This document shows positions 21,439 through 34,403 of a DNA stretch of 64,000 nt, one piece after another; the first letter of the stretch is position 1; every line of letters starts with the position of its first letter. A program made the position numbers and the translations under genes. This DNA comes from Rhodosorus marinus (taxonomy: Eukaryota > Rhodophyta > Stylonematophyceae > Stylonematales > Stylonemataceae): positions 3,127,942 through 3,191,941 of the forward strand of contig JAMWBK010000004.1 in NCBI GenBank assembly GCA_029953675.1. The letters are read 5' to 3'. Under the pieces are notes generated by a model. The model was given only the letters and a program-made list of their open reading frames with translations, was not told where the DNA came from and did not search any database.

Positions 21439-22736
21439 TTTTAGCTTTCTACACCAAAGCCACCAGCAAATTTCTGCGCATTCTAGGACACTTGCGCCGG
21501 AACCATATTTAAAGCCCCTCGTTAATACTCAAAGTTCCTGCTACAAATGGACCAAGTACAGACCCCACCCTTTTCATATCCACCTCAAAACGTCCGCTCG
21601 TAAAAGACCTCCCTCCTTAAGAAATTGCCTTTCGCTGACGGTTCGCTTTCCCTCGTGCTAAGCCAACTCAAAAAAATTTCACTCTACTCCGCTCCACTGT
21701 ACGCTACTAGCTTTTGCGGCTAGACGCAGGGTTTGCAACTGCTACCGACACGGTGCGTTTAGATACTTTGGCTCATAACTGAAGAAAACCAACTCCACAA
21801 CATTGTGAGACGGACAGACAAAAATAAATTTTCCAGAGAAATGGTTGGGTTTGCTTACGACAGCCCAAAACAAGGAGCATTCAATCCAGATTGTTCCGAA
21901 ATTGATTAGCTTAAGTTTCTCCAAAACCCTTTCCGACCTTTGGTCGCGAATCAATAAAAGCGAAGCCTGGGCGGAAACAATCCTATTTTCGCTCAAAGGG
22001 CTATAGACTATGTCCCCATTCGCCACCATCCAGCACCATTCTTGATCCAAACTCGATGAACTCAATCGCTGTACTGGAGGATGCTCAGAGCTTCGGCTTA
22101 TCCACACCTAACTATGATTTGTTTCTCAGCCCAGCTCCGGCAATAACTGAGCACGCACGAGGAGCCGGAGGAAAAAGCAAATGAGATTGTTGCAGAAGCG
22201 TAAGCTTGTAGGCTTTTCTGTTAACGGAAATTCTTTGTGCCCCGCAACCCTTTCATTGTAACGGATGGTAGTTGAGACTTCACCGCATTCTGAATTTGCT
22301 TCTCATCAGCAGTAGCTGCTGTGTTTACTTGGGCGTACGGGTCTGAAGCAACTACGCCATGATGCGATCAACACCTTTTTCCAAAACAAATTGACCATAA
22401 TAAGTCAATACGTGCTGCTTCCGCTTGTCAGAGCAAGGTTTTTTACAAAACGTGCGCTCGTTGCCGTGGGACAAGGACCTGGGAACCCAGGGTCGGGGAC
22501 GAGCAAAGAGGTCGAGTGCTCAGCGAGATATTCAAAATCTATGTGCTTGGGAAACTGCGGATGAACAGGTGATGATTTAGCAAAGCACCGATCTCCGAGA
22601 ATAGTATGGACCTCTGCGTAACCTTGGATTGCACTAGTACGGGTTTTGCGATTTACAGACGACCAGTCCCATGCACACCTATGAAAGGGCCATACAGACG
22701 TAGGCAATGAAAAAAATGTGCATCAAGGTGTCATGA
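21439..22736. other. Intergenic between zinc-finger paralogues
   Basis: About 1.3 kb with no supported gene. The minus-strand frames at 21742-22107 and 22405-22707 lack domains. It separates two directly repeated paralogues, consistent with tandem gene duplication. Confidence 0.4.
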
Positions 22737-23993
22737 TTAGATACAGTGCTTTTGAGCATGCTTCTTAAAGTCCCATCGCTGGGAGAAGGCCTTCCCACAC
22801 ACGCCGCAGGAGTACTGCTTCTGGTTCTTGTGCACTGAAAGAATATGCCTATTCACTTTCGACTTGCTGACAAAGCCTTTCCCACACTCAGGGCACGTCG
22901 CCGGGTTGAGCTTGTAATGAACCGAGGCGACGTGCTCCCGAAGATGAGTTCTGTGGACGAATCGTCGTGAGCACACTGAACATTGGAAGTTCCTCTCGCC
23001 GAGGTGAATAGAACGGTAGTGCCTCTCAGCATCGTGTTTCCGAGTAAACTGTGCTCCACACTCCGAGCACGAATTCATACCGTCAACGTCGATTAGCCTG
23101 GCAGAGTTGCTAGAGCTGTTTTGTCGGTCGGAAGCTCTGTCGCTAAGCGTGGCGCCGTCGGTCAAAAAAAGAGCAGAACTGGGAGTCTTCGAAGAAAAGT
23201 ACATTTGAGCATGTGCAGATCTCGCAGCTCGCACGACACTACCGTCGCGGATACAGCCGTATTTCTTCGGAAATTGGATATGTCTGTAGGTCAACTTGTT
23301 CACCTCGAAATCCTCTCGTACTGCGATTCTGCCCTCTAGAGTGTACTTTGCTCTCAAGAGCTGGCTAAACGTGGTGCTCAGCATTGCGCTCAACATGACT
23401 TGATCGCTGCAGTTTGAGTATGACAGACCGCTTCTTTTGTATGGATGCATTACGTCCGCGAGTGCACGTGTTCGCATACTCTCAGTGCACTCGCAAACAA
23501 AACCGCGGGACGCGCAAAACAGACACAATCTCTTCTCTCGCACATCAAACTTAAAAAAGACTTGTTCCGGATTGTTCTGGAGATAGACAGCATTTCTGCA
23601 TCTGGTATCTCCTATATGGTTGAAATGCACGCTCATCAGCTCAACCGACCCGGCTACAGACTTGTGGCAAACGTAAATTGTCATGAACTCCGCGCGGAAG
23701 TCAATGCAATATCTACTATATTTGCCAATCTGCAAGGGAAACACCGTGCTTAGCATCCCACGTCCTCCGAAAAGCGTTCCGAAGAGGACCCCCTTCTCAG
23801 CGTACTGCGGGACAAACAACGGTGTCCACTCGCTAGGAAGCTCCAATGCGTTCTCTTCCCCCCAGGGTTTTAGCCTACTGTTTTCCAACAAAGTGCCCCG
23901 TTCAAATTTAAACGGTAGATCTGGGATATCACCGTAAAGCCACTGCATCATCTTTTCGTCTGGAATCCATTGGTCAGGTCTCGAGTCTGACAT
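22737..23993 (-). CDS. C2H2 zinc-finger protein, paralogue 3 (four fingers)
   Basis: Single exon, 418 aa from the ATG at 23993 (MSDSRPDQWIPDEKMMQWLYGD). An in-frame ATG at 24062 would add 23 hydrophobic residues with no counterpart in the paralogues, so I prefer the shorter start. Four intact fingers: CSECGAQF, CSVCSRRF, CPECGKGF, CGVCGKAF. The N-terminal domain and the C-x2-C-x5-C-x-C cluster (RLCLFCASRGFVCEC) are conserved with the other two. Finger helices 2 and 3 are nearly identical among the three proteins (THLR.H, SKVNRH), suggesting similar DNA targets. Confidence 0.86.
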   Translation of the reverse strand: MSDSRPDQWIPDEKMMQWLYGDIPDLPFKFERGTLLENSRLKPWGEENALELPSEWTPLFVPQYAEKGVLFGTLFGGRGMLSTVFPLQIGKYSRYCIDFRAEFMTIYVCHKSVAGSVELMSVHFNHIGDTRCRNAVYLQNNPEQVFFKFDVREKRLCLFCASRGFVCECTESMRTRALADVMHPYKRSGLSYSNCSDQVMLSAMLSTTFSQLLRAKYTLEGRIAVREDFEVNKLTYRHIQFPKKYGCIRDGSVVRAARSAHAQMYFSSKTPSSALFLTDGATLSDRASDRQNSSSNSARLIDVDGMNSCSECGAQFTRKHDAERHYRSIHLGERNFQCSVCSRRFVHRTHLREHVASVHYKLNPATCPECGKGFVSKSKVNRHILSVHKNQKQYSCGVCGKAFSQRWDFKKHAQKHCI

Positions 23994-25442
23994 ATCAACC
24001 ACATTACCAGAGGGACCCCAGCAGTTCAGAATCACACAACGAATAACAATGAATCCACTCAATCATACATCAAACCTATGCAAGAAGAATCGACACTGCT
24101 TACGATGTGGTCATCCCTTCCACCATGACCCCAAACTTCCGTAAGAAGAAACCTTGACGAAGATGTACTAGGAACCTACCAATAAAAGAGGACTCATCCA
24201 GATGATTTTGCCTATTCGCCCGGGTGCCGTTAGGTATCACCAGAACCCAGCATCATCCGAGTTTGTAACTCCTGGCCAAACTAGAGAGCGTTTATTTCTT
24301 GGCTTCGCGATTGGCGGCATGGCTATACAACTGCTGAAGCTAACTAGAGAGTTGTCGAACTCTTGCTTCTAAAAAAAACACACGGAGCAAGACCACAGGA
24401 GAAGTTGACGATTTACTGCACTTTCCTAGGGGGAAAATCTTGGGGTTCCGGGCCTGCTACCAGTGCCCTGACAGCCGCTTGTGCAGTGCGGGTACTAGTT
24501 TCCTGCAACCGAAAGGTATTCAGCGACCCCGCCGTTGCCTACGTTCTTCTCGCGATTGGACATTGTGTCATCGCAATCCGTGACTCGGCTAAGACAATTC
24601 GAGATTTGACGCGATCGTAGAAGGACCTGTCTGCATCCAAGAAACACCAAACTGCCGTGGTAGAATAGCTCGACATCCAAGGAGGTGCACATTGCATGCG
24701 TCCCCGACCTCGTGGTAGCCCCCAACAAAAAAAAAAAGTGTCTTCACGACACGTCCAAGGATTCCTAATTTTGGATTTATGGGCACAACTAGCGAGGCTC
24801 TCCAGCAAACGGCTCAGGTTACGTTGGCACCCTGTTCGAACACTGTTCTATACTGATCAAACGATCATCGTTCTATATTCCCTCACTTTGGGGGTCGCGG
24901 AAAGAGTTCTCACGAGTGCTTGCAACAATTCGGTTAATGCAATTGCGCTGCTAGTGCTACATGCTGATCATAAGACAGGGGTTGACGCGCTCTGAGGATG
25001 CCTAGTATCGGCGTTCATCTGAAGGCCGAAAGCGATCAAGTCCAGAAATGCTCGGCGTAATTCGAAGGTTCGTCCATTCAGCCTTGAGCGCAGCACCGAA
25101 GTCCCAGATTCATGACGGGAACTTGAAAAAAAAAATTTAATTCACTGAAACGCGCGCCGATTCGAATATCATCAGCCAGAGTGGATTACGTTCTCGGTTT
25201 TCTTCTCAAAACCAGCTCCTGGCTACTGCTTCTCCCCTCAGTTCCAATGTCCCGGGTCTCCTCGACTTCGGAACAATAAGCGCTGGCCAGGGTGAACAAG
25301 GCTTTTGTAGAAGTAAAGGACTGATCTTCCCAGGAGAGGGTCTTTGTTAGCTCAACCGCTGCATTAGTAGCACTTAACATCTGCAACGTTCGTCTCTGAA
25401 TTGACTACATAGCCTTGAAAGCAGATGACTACACAGAAAGTT
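23994..25442. other. Intergenic, no supported gene
   Basis: Several short frames (24363-24620, 24539-24808, 24696-24995) overlap on both strands without domains. A poly-A run lies near 24726-24737 and another near 25125-25136. I see nothing supportable. Confidence 0.4.
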
Positions 25443-26213
25443 TCAAATCAAGCGCCCGTGATATTCACAGAGTCGATACCTGTCGGAGAGAAGTGGCCAC
25501 TGCACTAAAAACCTGTCCGCGAAAGGGTAGACGACCTTACCGGATAAAGACAGAGACTGTTGGTTTTGTTCGCAGAGCTCAGGTCAGAAAAGAATCTGTC
25601 CCCACACCTGACGCCGGCGGGGGCATGATCTTACCTTCACTCTTGCCACGCTCTCAACAAAAATGATTCTGCATTTCGTAACCAGCATAACGTTGAACAA
25701 AAAGGCGGATATAGCAAGCGGTACACACGTGCCAGGGCCGTTGACCAGCAGTACCCCTGGACTTTCACGGGGTACAATTGACAAGGAGTACACAAGAGCA
25801 TATACTGTGGAGATCGCTGCGGTCCAGTAGCTCTGCCCTACCTCGCGCGCACGTGGAACAAAGTAAAACTTATGTGGAACATTCTGGAGCAACTCCTCAT
25901 GATTATTAGCTGCTTTTGAGGCTGAATGACTATCGGTCTTAGCAACCACGTACACCACGCGTTCCAAACGCACAGGTGATGCGGAGATGTGCTTCAGCAT
26001 TTCCAGGGCTTCAGCAGTGTGGCCTCCTGACCCGAGGACAACCAACAGAGACCCGGTGTAATTCCTTTGCAGACTAGCCTTCTCTCGGTTACGCCAAATT
26101 CTTCGCAGCAATAGCGCAAATCTGAGAAAAACCAACCCAATGCACAAAAAAGCCAAGATCGTTGTCCAAGGTGAGGATTGCTTAACCCCGGAATCACCAT
26201 GTGCTGCCCTCAT
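25443..26213 (-). CDS. ALG14: UDP-GlcNAc transferase subunit ALG14 (two exons)
   Basis: Minus-strand exons 26213-25635 and 25556-25443 (78-bp intron, phase 0) give 230 aa. There is one N-terminal membrane anchor (ILAFLCIGLVFLRFALLL) followed by SLLVVLGSGGHTAEALEML, the Gly-rich GSGGHT loop diagnostic of ALG14. Then come VVYVVAKTDSHSASKA, FYFVPRAREVGQSY, LLVNGPGTCVPL and IIFVESVARVK. The second exon supplies SLSLSGKVVYPFADRFLVQWP and the short C-terminus. ALG14 anchors the catalytic ALG13 to the ER membrane to add the second GlcNAc in dolichol-linked oligosaccharide synthesis. Length and motif order match the family. Confidence 0.93.
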
Positions 26214-29145
26214 TGAATATCAGCCTTTCCAAAAGGTAAAGAAAAGCGAGAACCACTCAGAAACCGAGAGGAACTGAGAGCAGCTTCACCGTTCCATCCA
26301 GATTCAGTACAAGCGTCCATTGTTGAGCAAGTTGGTCGTCACCTGTCTAGGAACCTCCATCATAAGGGTTTTGCGCTTGTTGCTCCGGCGCTTGAAATTG
26401 GAGGTTAATAATGACAGGTGGTTGAAAAGAAACTCGTGCACGAGTTTCTGTTACGTTTGCTACGTGCATCTCCCCTCTAGGATTACATTAAGGTTGAAGT
26501 CCAATTCCGATTTCTAGGAGGGCAATGAGGTACGAATCGAATTGCGAGCGTTGCGCTATACCAAGAGCATGGGGTAGACAGTTGTTGTTGCTGCCACTCA
26601 CGCGGAGCTAGGTACTCCGCTAATGATAGGGAACTACTATGCTGAGGTTTGACCTAGATCTCTGGGGAAAACCAGGGCTTTATCCAGCACTAGCTTGAGT
26701 CAGGTTCAGCACGAACCTGAGAAGCTCAAGGGTGTACATCGGAATGTTGTTTGTACAGGCATCTCCTTGATTGCCTCCGTTATCGTTTCCGGATCATCTC
26801 CTACCCTCAATCACTCCCTTCGGTTTCGCTTGCTGTCTTCGGAACTCGCCAAGCTCATTCGGCAACCCCATCCAAAACTTGAGTTCAAGGAGTCCAAGCG
26901 ATCTGCAAGGTTGAAAACCAATGTCCGAGTCTCAGTGGACCTCTATGGAATATGAACCCTTTAAACAAGCGTCCGGCTCTTGCAAGAGCGTTCTACATTG
27001 ATAGTCGGAAAGTCGTTCGGACTGTGAACGCTGCTTTTTGTCATAACCCCGTCTCAGATCCCCCTAGGTCGGACGGCGTTTCCATACTCAGAGTAACACA
27101 TCTGGATCATCAGGAAGTTTGTGCCTTCGCATGCTCCACTGAAGAAACGCCTTCGTGCACCTTCGGACTACATAGAACACGACACATACACTCTACAAAG
27201 CTCAACTAAGGTAGACGGGCATGTACTTGCCCAAAAACACGTAGCCGACCCAAAATGAAACGCAAGAGATGCGTCCTCCATTGCGATGAGCTTGTGAGGA
27301 GGAGCTCGCGTCGCTATGCAGTGGCAGCAGCTACAGAAGCGGACGAAGGATTGGAGCGAACGACAACATTTAGCAGAGCACCTATCCGTATCGGACGTCG
27401 TTTCTAATCGACTACGACTGTGTCTTCGAAGATGGCTTCTGCTGAGATTGGGAGATGCTGCTGAGCCTGACCAAGATCAGGATCTCCTGTTGTGGGGTAC
27501 CCTTTAGCAATCACCCTTTTGCAAGAAATCTGCTCAAGCATTTAGAACTCCGCCATTGGCCAGCTGACAACCATTAGCCACATGTTAGCATCTGTCATCC
27601 AATTACAGTTCTGTACTAATAGAGAACCCCCTTTGGCGGGAAAATTGGGCACTCATTCCTCTCTAGCAGCTTCTCTTCATGCGGTTGTAGTCAATGGGTT
27701 TAGCCGAATGCTGGCCCCGGGGGGATCCAATTGACTACTATCCGGAGCTTGTCGGCCATGGAGCTGGAGGGTAAAAACGCAAGCGCGGTCTGTTTTACAT
27801 GGGCAAACTAATCCGACCAGAGACACTGAGCATGTTCGGCAACGGGAGATCGTTTAGGTGCTGCACAAGAGTATTCCGCAAGAACTGGAGAAGGAATTTC
27901 GTAAGATGCAAGAGCAATTGAGAGCGGAATAATGACGTCGGGTCAGCAATGTAGCCAACTTAAGCCTTTTTACTGCGGTTTCCTCCGGTTGAGAACTTGT
28001 TTCTCCACCTACGTAGGAGGATGCAGGAGTCCTAAACGGAATAACGGCCTCGTTTTTGTTTCTGAACTTCTTGGTGGTTCAACCCTCCGACTCCTCCATT
28101 TGCTGGCCCAGGCTCGTTAAGAGTGCCCAACCTCCCCCTGTGCATGGCATGAAACATGCTCAATGTCACTATGCATAGCATTTTCGAGAGTGCGGCTGTT
28201 CAGGCCGAATTTCGCGAGAAAATCTTGTTGGTATTTATTCATATTGGATATTGTACTAATCAATATTGGTTCGCACCCGGGGGTAACCTTGTTGCTCTTT
28301 TGCGCGAAGCGGCAGTGAGGGGTTCGGGCCCGAATCCTTTAGTGAATTGTAATAAAGTGGGTTCGGGGCATGCCCCATGCTCATTCAGGTATGCCCCCGC
28401 TGCCTCACGGGAAGACTGGAGCAGATTTCTCGAGTTTTGATGCAACCATATCGACGATTCCAAAGGTCTACCCAAAATGTGCCCCGAAAACAAGGGCGAC
28501 CCATCGAATTTGGGTTAGTATCGACGACAGGGATTCGATCTTATCGGGGATATGCCCCAATGCCCCAATGCCCCACCCTGATTTTAGCCGATAACTGTGG
28601 AACCCCTTTCACCCCCCTCTTCAATTTGCCGAGAGGTAACAGCGTTGTCCGGGGGTTTAGACAAAGGTGAGCTAGTATTGCGAACCATTGCTACCTTGGG
28701 AGGCTGATTCTGCCAAGGGAAAATCCTAAATGCAACCCCAGGCAACTCTTAAGGATTGGGAGAGACTTCCAATCTCAGGTGAACAGCGGCAGTATCGACT
28801 AGGAAGGAGCAAGTGGAGCGAGGAAATTTTTGCATTCTGCAGGACGTCATTTTGTGTGCTTACAGTCAAAAATTTCTGAAGAAGTCTTGAAGTGGGAGAG
28901 AACTGAGTGGAATTGACTTTCCAGGATCACGCGTTCCTGACAATTGTACCTGCCCGCAGTCGTCTACGCCAGACCACAGTCGAGAAACTCTGTGGAACAG
29001 AGGCACAAATGATTCCTGGAGCCTAAAAACTAGTGCTCAAAAATAAGAGGTACATCGGATAATTAGCTAAGGAGCTACGTTAGGCCCGGTACTCGGAATT
29101 GAGGCGCGGATTGCATGAGGATAGTTTGCTGTGGAGGATAGAGCA
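26214..29145. other. Long intergenic stretch, no supported gene
   Basis: Nearly 3 kb between ALG14 and the CAX gene. Short open frames (26695-26955, 26952-27209, 27316-27507, 28377-28670) have no recognisable domain. A small tandem repeat (units of about 8 bp, ATGCCCCA) occurs at about 28552-28574. The region may contain decayed mobile DNA or an unrecognised spliced gene. Confidence 0.35.
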
Positions 29146-31647
29146 ATGAAGAAGGACGGCCGGAACGGAAACATCAAGACCGACGAAGTGAAGAGAGCCT
29201 ATTTTAGCGCCAACCCTCCAGAAACAAATGAAGCCCATGACCTTGAGGAGCACGAGCTTGAGGCGAGGTCTTCAATGGTCCGTAGGCAGGTGAGCGTTCT
29301 CAAGGCTTCTCCTTCAGTCGGGCTGAGTGTCTGAGTGATGCCCCGGCGGACTGTGATGCTAACCTCTTTGTGATTATGACTTCTTTCAGACTCTTACAAG
29401 CGGATACGGAGCTACGAATAATGAAGAGGTAGGAAAGCTGCCCTCTGTCCCATCTTAGCGTTAAAGCTGACGCGTTTTACACCCGAACGCTGCAAGAATG
29501 GACACGTCGCGGACGTTGGATGAGACGCTCTTCGCAAGGTCAATGGGCAAGCCTCGTGAATATTTTTGAGAGCGCGCGCTGATGTACTTTTCTCATATTG
29601 ACACAGATTTCGAAGCAAGCCGTTGAAGTCCAGAGGGTCAATTCGAATCCTGTTTATTCAAATCTGCCGGTAAGCAAAAATCTTTACGTATTGATGCTAG
29701 AGCAGGACTGGCATTTATTTTCTCCTAGCTGTGTTTGTTGATCATCTACGGACTCCTGTTGGGCGTCGCCAGTTGCAAGGAAACGATTTTAGAGTCTTTT
29801 TCCACGGCGCTCTTCAGGCAGCATTGAGGGCATTCGGCCACGACCAGCTGACGCAGTGAATTGGCGTATTTCTCTTTTGCAGTGCGCGGATGAAAAAACG
29901 TTCTTGAGGGGAGATAGGAGTCGCGCAGGTGGGAAGCAAAGCGCAGGGAAACGGTTGAGCTCTGGATATGGGGGTGGCCATGTTCACATGTCACAGGTTG
30001 GAGTTTGTTCAACAACGAATCCGCGTCGTGCCGAAAAGAACTAAACTTCAAAATTTCTCCACCGGATTACAAAGATTTCCCAATACACCGAAGGTGTTCG
30101 GGATGGACTCAGCGGACTCGAGGGCTATTGGTCAACCTTGAACTACCTATTGATATTTGTGCCGCTTGGGATATTAACTGGGTTTTTTGGCGCGCCGAAG
30201 GTGATGCGTAGCCCTCAAGCTCCCCATCAGGAAGCCAGGAGCCTATGATTTCGGTCATAAGCACCTGTCTTCATTGATGGGGGCCACGCATTATCCTCAT
30301 TCGCTATTATGAGGACCCTCATGTCTCATCGAAGATTGCGCTAACGTTCTTGCTCCTCGTTCACTCCATTACGGACTTGGCTTGATCATGTAGGTGCTGG
30401 TTTTCATTCTCAATTTTGTTGGATGTGTACCGCTTGCGACTATCTTGGGAAAAGCCACTGAGGACCTGGCAACTCATACGAACGCGACTGTGGGGGGCTT
30501 GTTAAATGCCACTTTTGGGAATGCAGTTGAGATTATTCTCTCGATTGCAGCTCTCCGTCAAGGTCTTCTAGATGTCATTCGGTACACACTTGTGGGTAAG
30601 CGTTCCATAGAAGCTCGAGTAGTTGAATGGACCCGATTAACGGAGATGGACTATATACCATGTTTTTGAAGGTTCGATCCTTTCAAATCTTTTGCTCGTG
30701 CTCGGGAGCTCGTTTTTCTTTGGCGGTCTTATTTATCGTGAGCAAGAGGTACACAAAGTTGTCGCGGAGTCGAACGCGGACCTCCTTGTCGCAGCTTCGT
30801 TCGGCTTCGCTTTGCCTTCCGTGTTTGGAGTCGCGCTACCGGAAGGGAAAGGCCATGAGCGCGTCGCGGAGATTTTTTCACTTGTAACTGCTGTCTGTTT
30901 GCTCTTGATATACGCGATGTTTCTATACTTTCAGCTTTTTACACACTACGATAGCTATTTGGATGAAGAGGATGAGGAAGCAGGCGGTTCAAGGGTTTCA
31001 GTAACTGATCCAACAGCAGTTGAAAGCGAATCGCTTGACGGTGGTGAAGAGGAAGTGGAAGCTGACGATGAAGAAGAAGTCGTGGCTTCGTTTAACGTGG
31101 CTTTTGGGATTCTTCTGGTTGTGGTTGTTCTTGTTAGCATATGCTCGGAATATATCGTATCATCGATTTCAGAATTCTCTCAGGCAGCTGGCCTTGGCCA
31201 GACGTTTGTTTCGATCATTTTTCTTCCGGTGATCGGTAATGCAGTGGAACATTTCAGCGCGGTAATGGTATGAATACGTCCGAAGAGTTTTGAGTGCACT
31301 TGTTCATTTATTGTTCTGCTCCGCGTCTTACTGTTCGTGATTTGGTCCGCGTTTTCCTGAAGGTGGCCATGAAAGACAAAATGGACCTGAGCATTGGTAT
31401 CGCTTGCGGGAGTAGCGTGCAGATTGCCGCCTTCGCCTCGCCCGTGATGGTAATTCTATCATGGATCTTTGGGCAAAATCACTTAACCCTTGACGTGGGA
31501 ATATTCAATTCTATATGCATAGTGATGAGTGTTTTCCTGGTGAATACGACCATGAGGGATTCTCAGACTAATTGGCTGGAGGGAGCATTGCTTCTGACTG
31601 TGTACGTCGTTATCGGCTGCGCTCTCTTTCTTTTTGACCAAGTTTGA
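29146..31647 (+). CDS. Vacuolar-type cation/proton exchanger (CAX family), about 8 exons
   Basis: Clear exons: 29146-29289, 29390-29428, 29607-29669, about 30072-30200, 30394-30595, 30672-31267, 31363-31647. A small exon from 29729 is uncertain. The two alpha-repeat signatures of CAX antiporters are present: GKATEDLATHTNATVGGLLNAT then FGNAVEIILSIAAL, and GNAVEHFSAVMVAMKDK then DLSIGIACGSSVQIA. About ten hydrophobic segments can be counted. The strongly acidic cytosolic loop (DEEDEEAGG...GGEEEVEADDEEEV) lies between the halves, as in family members. The product should exchange Ca2+ or other divalent cations for protons across the vacuolar membrane. The N-terminal soluble region is acidic and its exon structure is the weakest part. 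Confidence 0.9.
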
Positions 31648-32371
31648 GGAGTTTTGCATGAATTGAGTGTTCAAAAATGCGAAAGAAAAACTAGGTAGTT
31701 CCTGCTGTTCTTAATCTCTTGATTGTAAAGCGTCCAAAATGTGTATAGTTTCTTGCCCCCCCATCCTTCGGATCAGCGCGACGCAGCCCGTCCTTTTTTC
31801 TACATCCTCCTCCTCAATCACCAGACTTTCGTCGGGGAGGGGAGGCATTCTAGTCCAAAGCGAAACGTTCACTTCCACGTTCGCCCCGTTCTTATCTGCC
31901 CGTATTCCAATTGCTCACCGCAAGTCGTCGCAGCCCCAGGGAAGCATGCAAAGAGCACCTCGAAATCAGTATTTGCGTTATTTGCTGACCGTCACCTTAC
32001 CGCCTTGGGCGCAATACCCGAAGAGATCACAAGACATCGGGCTATCATAATCCCTGACTATATCCTAACCTAAGGGAGTTCCTCAAGCTGCTACCAAATC
32101 GACTCACACAAACCGTCTGCATCCTAATTCGTCGGCTTTACCTGGTGCACTAACGCCTATATTCAGGTGTCAGCGATAATCAAGTCGGATTGAAGAGGTA
32201 ATCGCGTTGGTAAGAGTTCCGTGAGAGCCACAACATTGAATCCAAGCCATGAGGGTCGAGTGGAGCTTTCCACTGTCATTTCTTATTTCTTGGAACCGCT
32301 TTCAAAAATGGTTTATTCATGAGGTCAAGCTGTGCAGGGGTGAAACCTGAAGGTGCACTTAGCCGACTAAA
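31648..32371. other. Intergenic, no supported gene
   Basis: Separates two plus-strand genes. Overlapping frames near 31739-32073 are Pro/Ser/Arg-rich without domains. The promoter of the WDR74-like gene presumably lies here. Confidence 0.4.
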
Positions 32372-33975
32372 ATGAATCTCGATGGACGCATTGTGGTCAC
32401 AGGGGACGATCTTGGCCTTCTCAAAGGTACGAATCGAGTTTGGTTCTTGTGACATATAACTGTAGGCTGTAACAGTTGCGACTGTGCACCTAAATTTCAA
32501 GTTCGTATTCCACGCAGCTATCGATGTTGGAAGTGGCAAGGTAGTGTTCCAAACCAGCATTTCGTCTGCGGATGACCGGAGGAGAGTAGCTGTGACACAT
32601 CTTAGCCGTACGGGAGCGAGAGATAATATTGTTGTATGTACTTCGGACGGTGCTATTCATCAGCTGCTCAACTTCCGAGATGTTGCAACTGTGCCTGGAC
32701 GTCTTGAAGGTGGTACTGTAGGCATTGGCGAGCTTGATGAGCATCGAGCCCTGCTTTGTTCGCCGGCCGGAGAGTTACACTTTCTTCAGGATAAGATCCT
32801 GATCCCCTCGAGTATGACCGTTGGGAACAACATTCAGTGCATGCAGACTTCTCAAAAGGAAAGAATCTTAGCTGTCGCTGGAAAGGAGCAGGAACTAGAG
32901 CTGTGGGACTTGCAACATGAGAAGAGTACCTTCAGGTGGGTAATTTACCATTGTTCTTGCTGGGTTGCTTGAACTCCTGATCTCCCGGGAGAGGGGCTGA
33001 GATTTGTCGCGCGATCTATGGCTGTGTATTGCTCAAAGTCGTCGGGAAGCTCATGTCTAAAGATTACGTTCTACCCCTTTCATTCACATGATAGAGCGAA
33101 AAACGTTGCTTCAGACGAACTTGGCCTTAGGGTCCCAGTGGACAACCGGTGTATTGCTTTTACTTCCAAGGAAGACACCAAGATTGTGGCTGTTGGTACT
33201 GGACTTGGCCGCCTTAGGCTTTACGACACTCGGTGAGTGCAATCTTTGAAAACTCAAGTCCTTTGCACAGTGTGCTGGCTGAGGCCTTTGCTGACGAAAT
33301 TGGTTGCCTTTGCACGATTATTGGATCCTTACCCGCCGCTTCTAATCTAGATGCGGTCAAAGGCGCCCAGTCCAGGACCTGGACACCAGTTTGAATCGTC
33401 GGAACGGAATTCCGTCGGCTTGCACGGCAATAGATGTGTGGAACCGGAGTGAACCTGGATCTGTGGTGGTAAGAAATTTGAGCTAGACTATGTGAAGTCG
33501 GAAGCTTCGGTTTTGAAAGCTATTCACGATTCCCACTGTTGTGCGTGGACTGCAGGTGGCTACAGGTGATGGGGACTTACGAGCTTTCGACCTTCGATCG
33601 AAGCAGGTCCAAGGCGTTTTTCGTGGTCACTCGGGTTCAATCAAGACGATTAGAAGTCACCAGTCGGAGCCGCTACTGGCAAGCGGCGGCTTCTCTCGCT
33701 TCCTGCTTATCCACGACGTAAAATCCCGGGCACAGCTTGCAAAGGTAATACGACTAGTCTTCTCCGTTCTTCGTTGCATTTAGTTCTTTCAGCTTTGACA
33801 GATACTTGTGTGGACACAGGTGTACGTGATCAATCGAGTTATGGGGGTTGTCTGGGCCCCAGAAAATTCCGGGAAGCAGTTGGCCTCAAAGCTACCCGCC
33901 GACGTGAATCTTAGCCGAGGATCGAGCTTGACTCACTCTCAACCTAAGAAGCGGAGATCTGAGTCCAGCAGGTGA
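32372..33975 (+). CDS. WD-repeat ribosome assembly factor WDR74/Nsa1 (six exons)
   Basis: Exons 32372-32426, 32518-32935, 33095-33232, 33351-33468, 33556-33744, 33820-33975, all GT-AG and in phase, give 357 aa. The protein is a seven-bladed WD propeller with weak repeats, for example GKEQELELWDLQ, GLGRLRLYDTR, GDGDLRAFDLR and GGFSRFLLIHDV. The signature AKNVASDELGLRVPVDNRCIAF and the following YDTR-C-QRRPV segment match Nsa1/WDR74 closely. The C-terminus is basic (QPKKRRSESSR), suiting a nucleolar protein. In yeast and animals it acts in pre-60S maturation with the AAA-ATPase Rix7/NVL2. The stop at 33973-33975 directly follows a possible donor, so a further exon cannot be excluded. Confidence 0.9.
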
Positions 33976-34403
33976 TGTTCCAATTGTTGTGGTGGGGTGT
34001 GGCGCTTCTCAAATTAGATTTGACTGGAATTGCACATGGAATGCATCGTCCAGTAGTCCCGGATGGGCCTGGCCTCGCTGTTTGAACGAGAGTTGTTGCC
34101 GCGGAAGACTGGAATGAGAGTTCGTAGAAAAGCAGCCGCGGCCTGGGAGTCTTTTTATGCAGTTTCCAGACTGGCTGAAAAACGACAAGCAGTTCAAGGG
34201 CAGGGCCACCGCAGCCTGTTCAAGTTGAGATCTCGGCAATACTTGCAAGATGTCAAGCTCCACGATCCGAACGGAAGGAATTCTTCATGTTTGCTATGTA
34301 AAATATCCCCTTGACGGCCAAGCTGTCACCGCCCACCTCAAACGAGCCGGTTTGAGTCCACGAATATTACCGCCTTGTGTAGCAACTTTGTGAGAGGAAA
34401 GCA

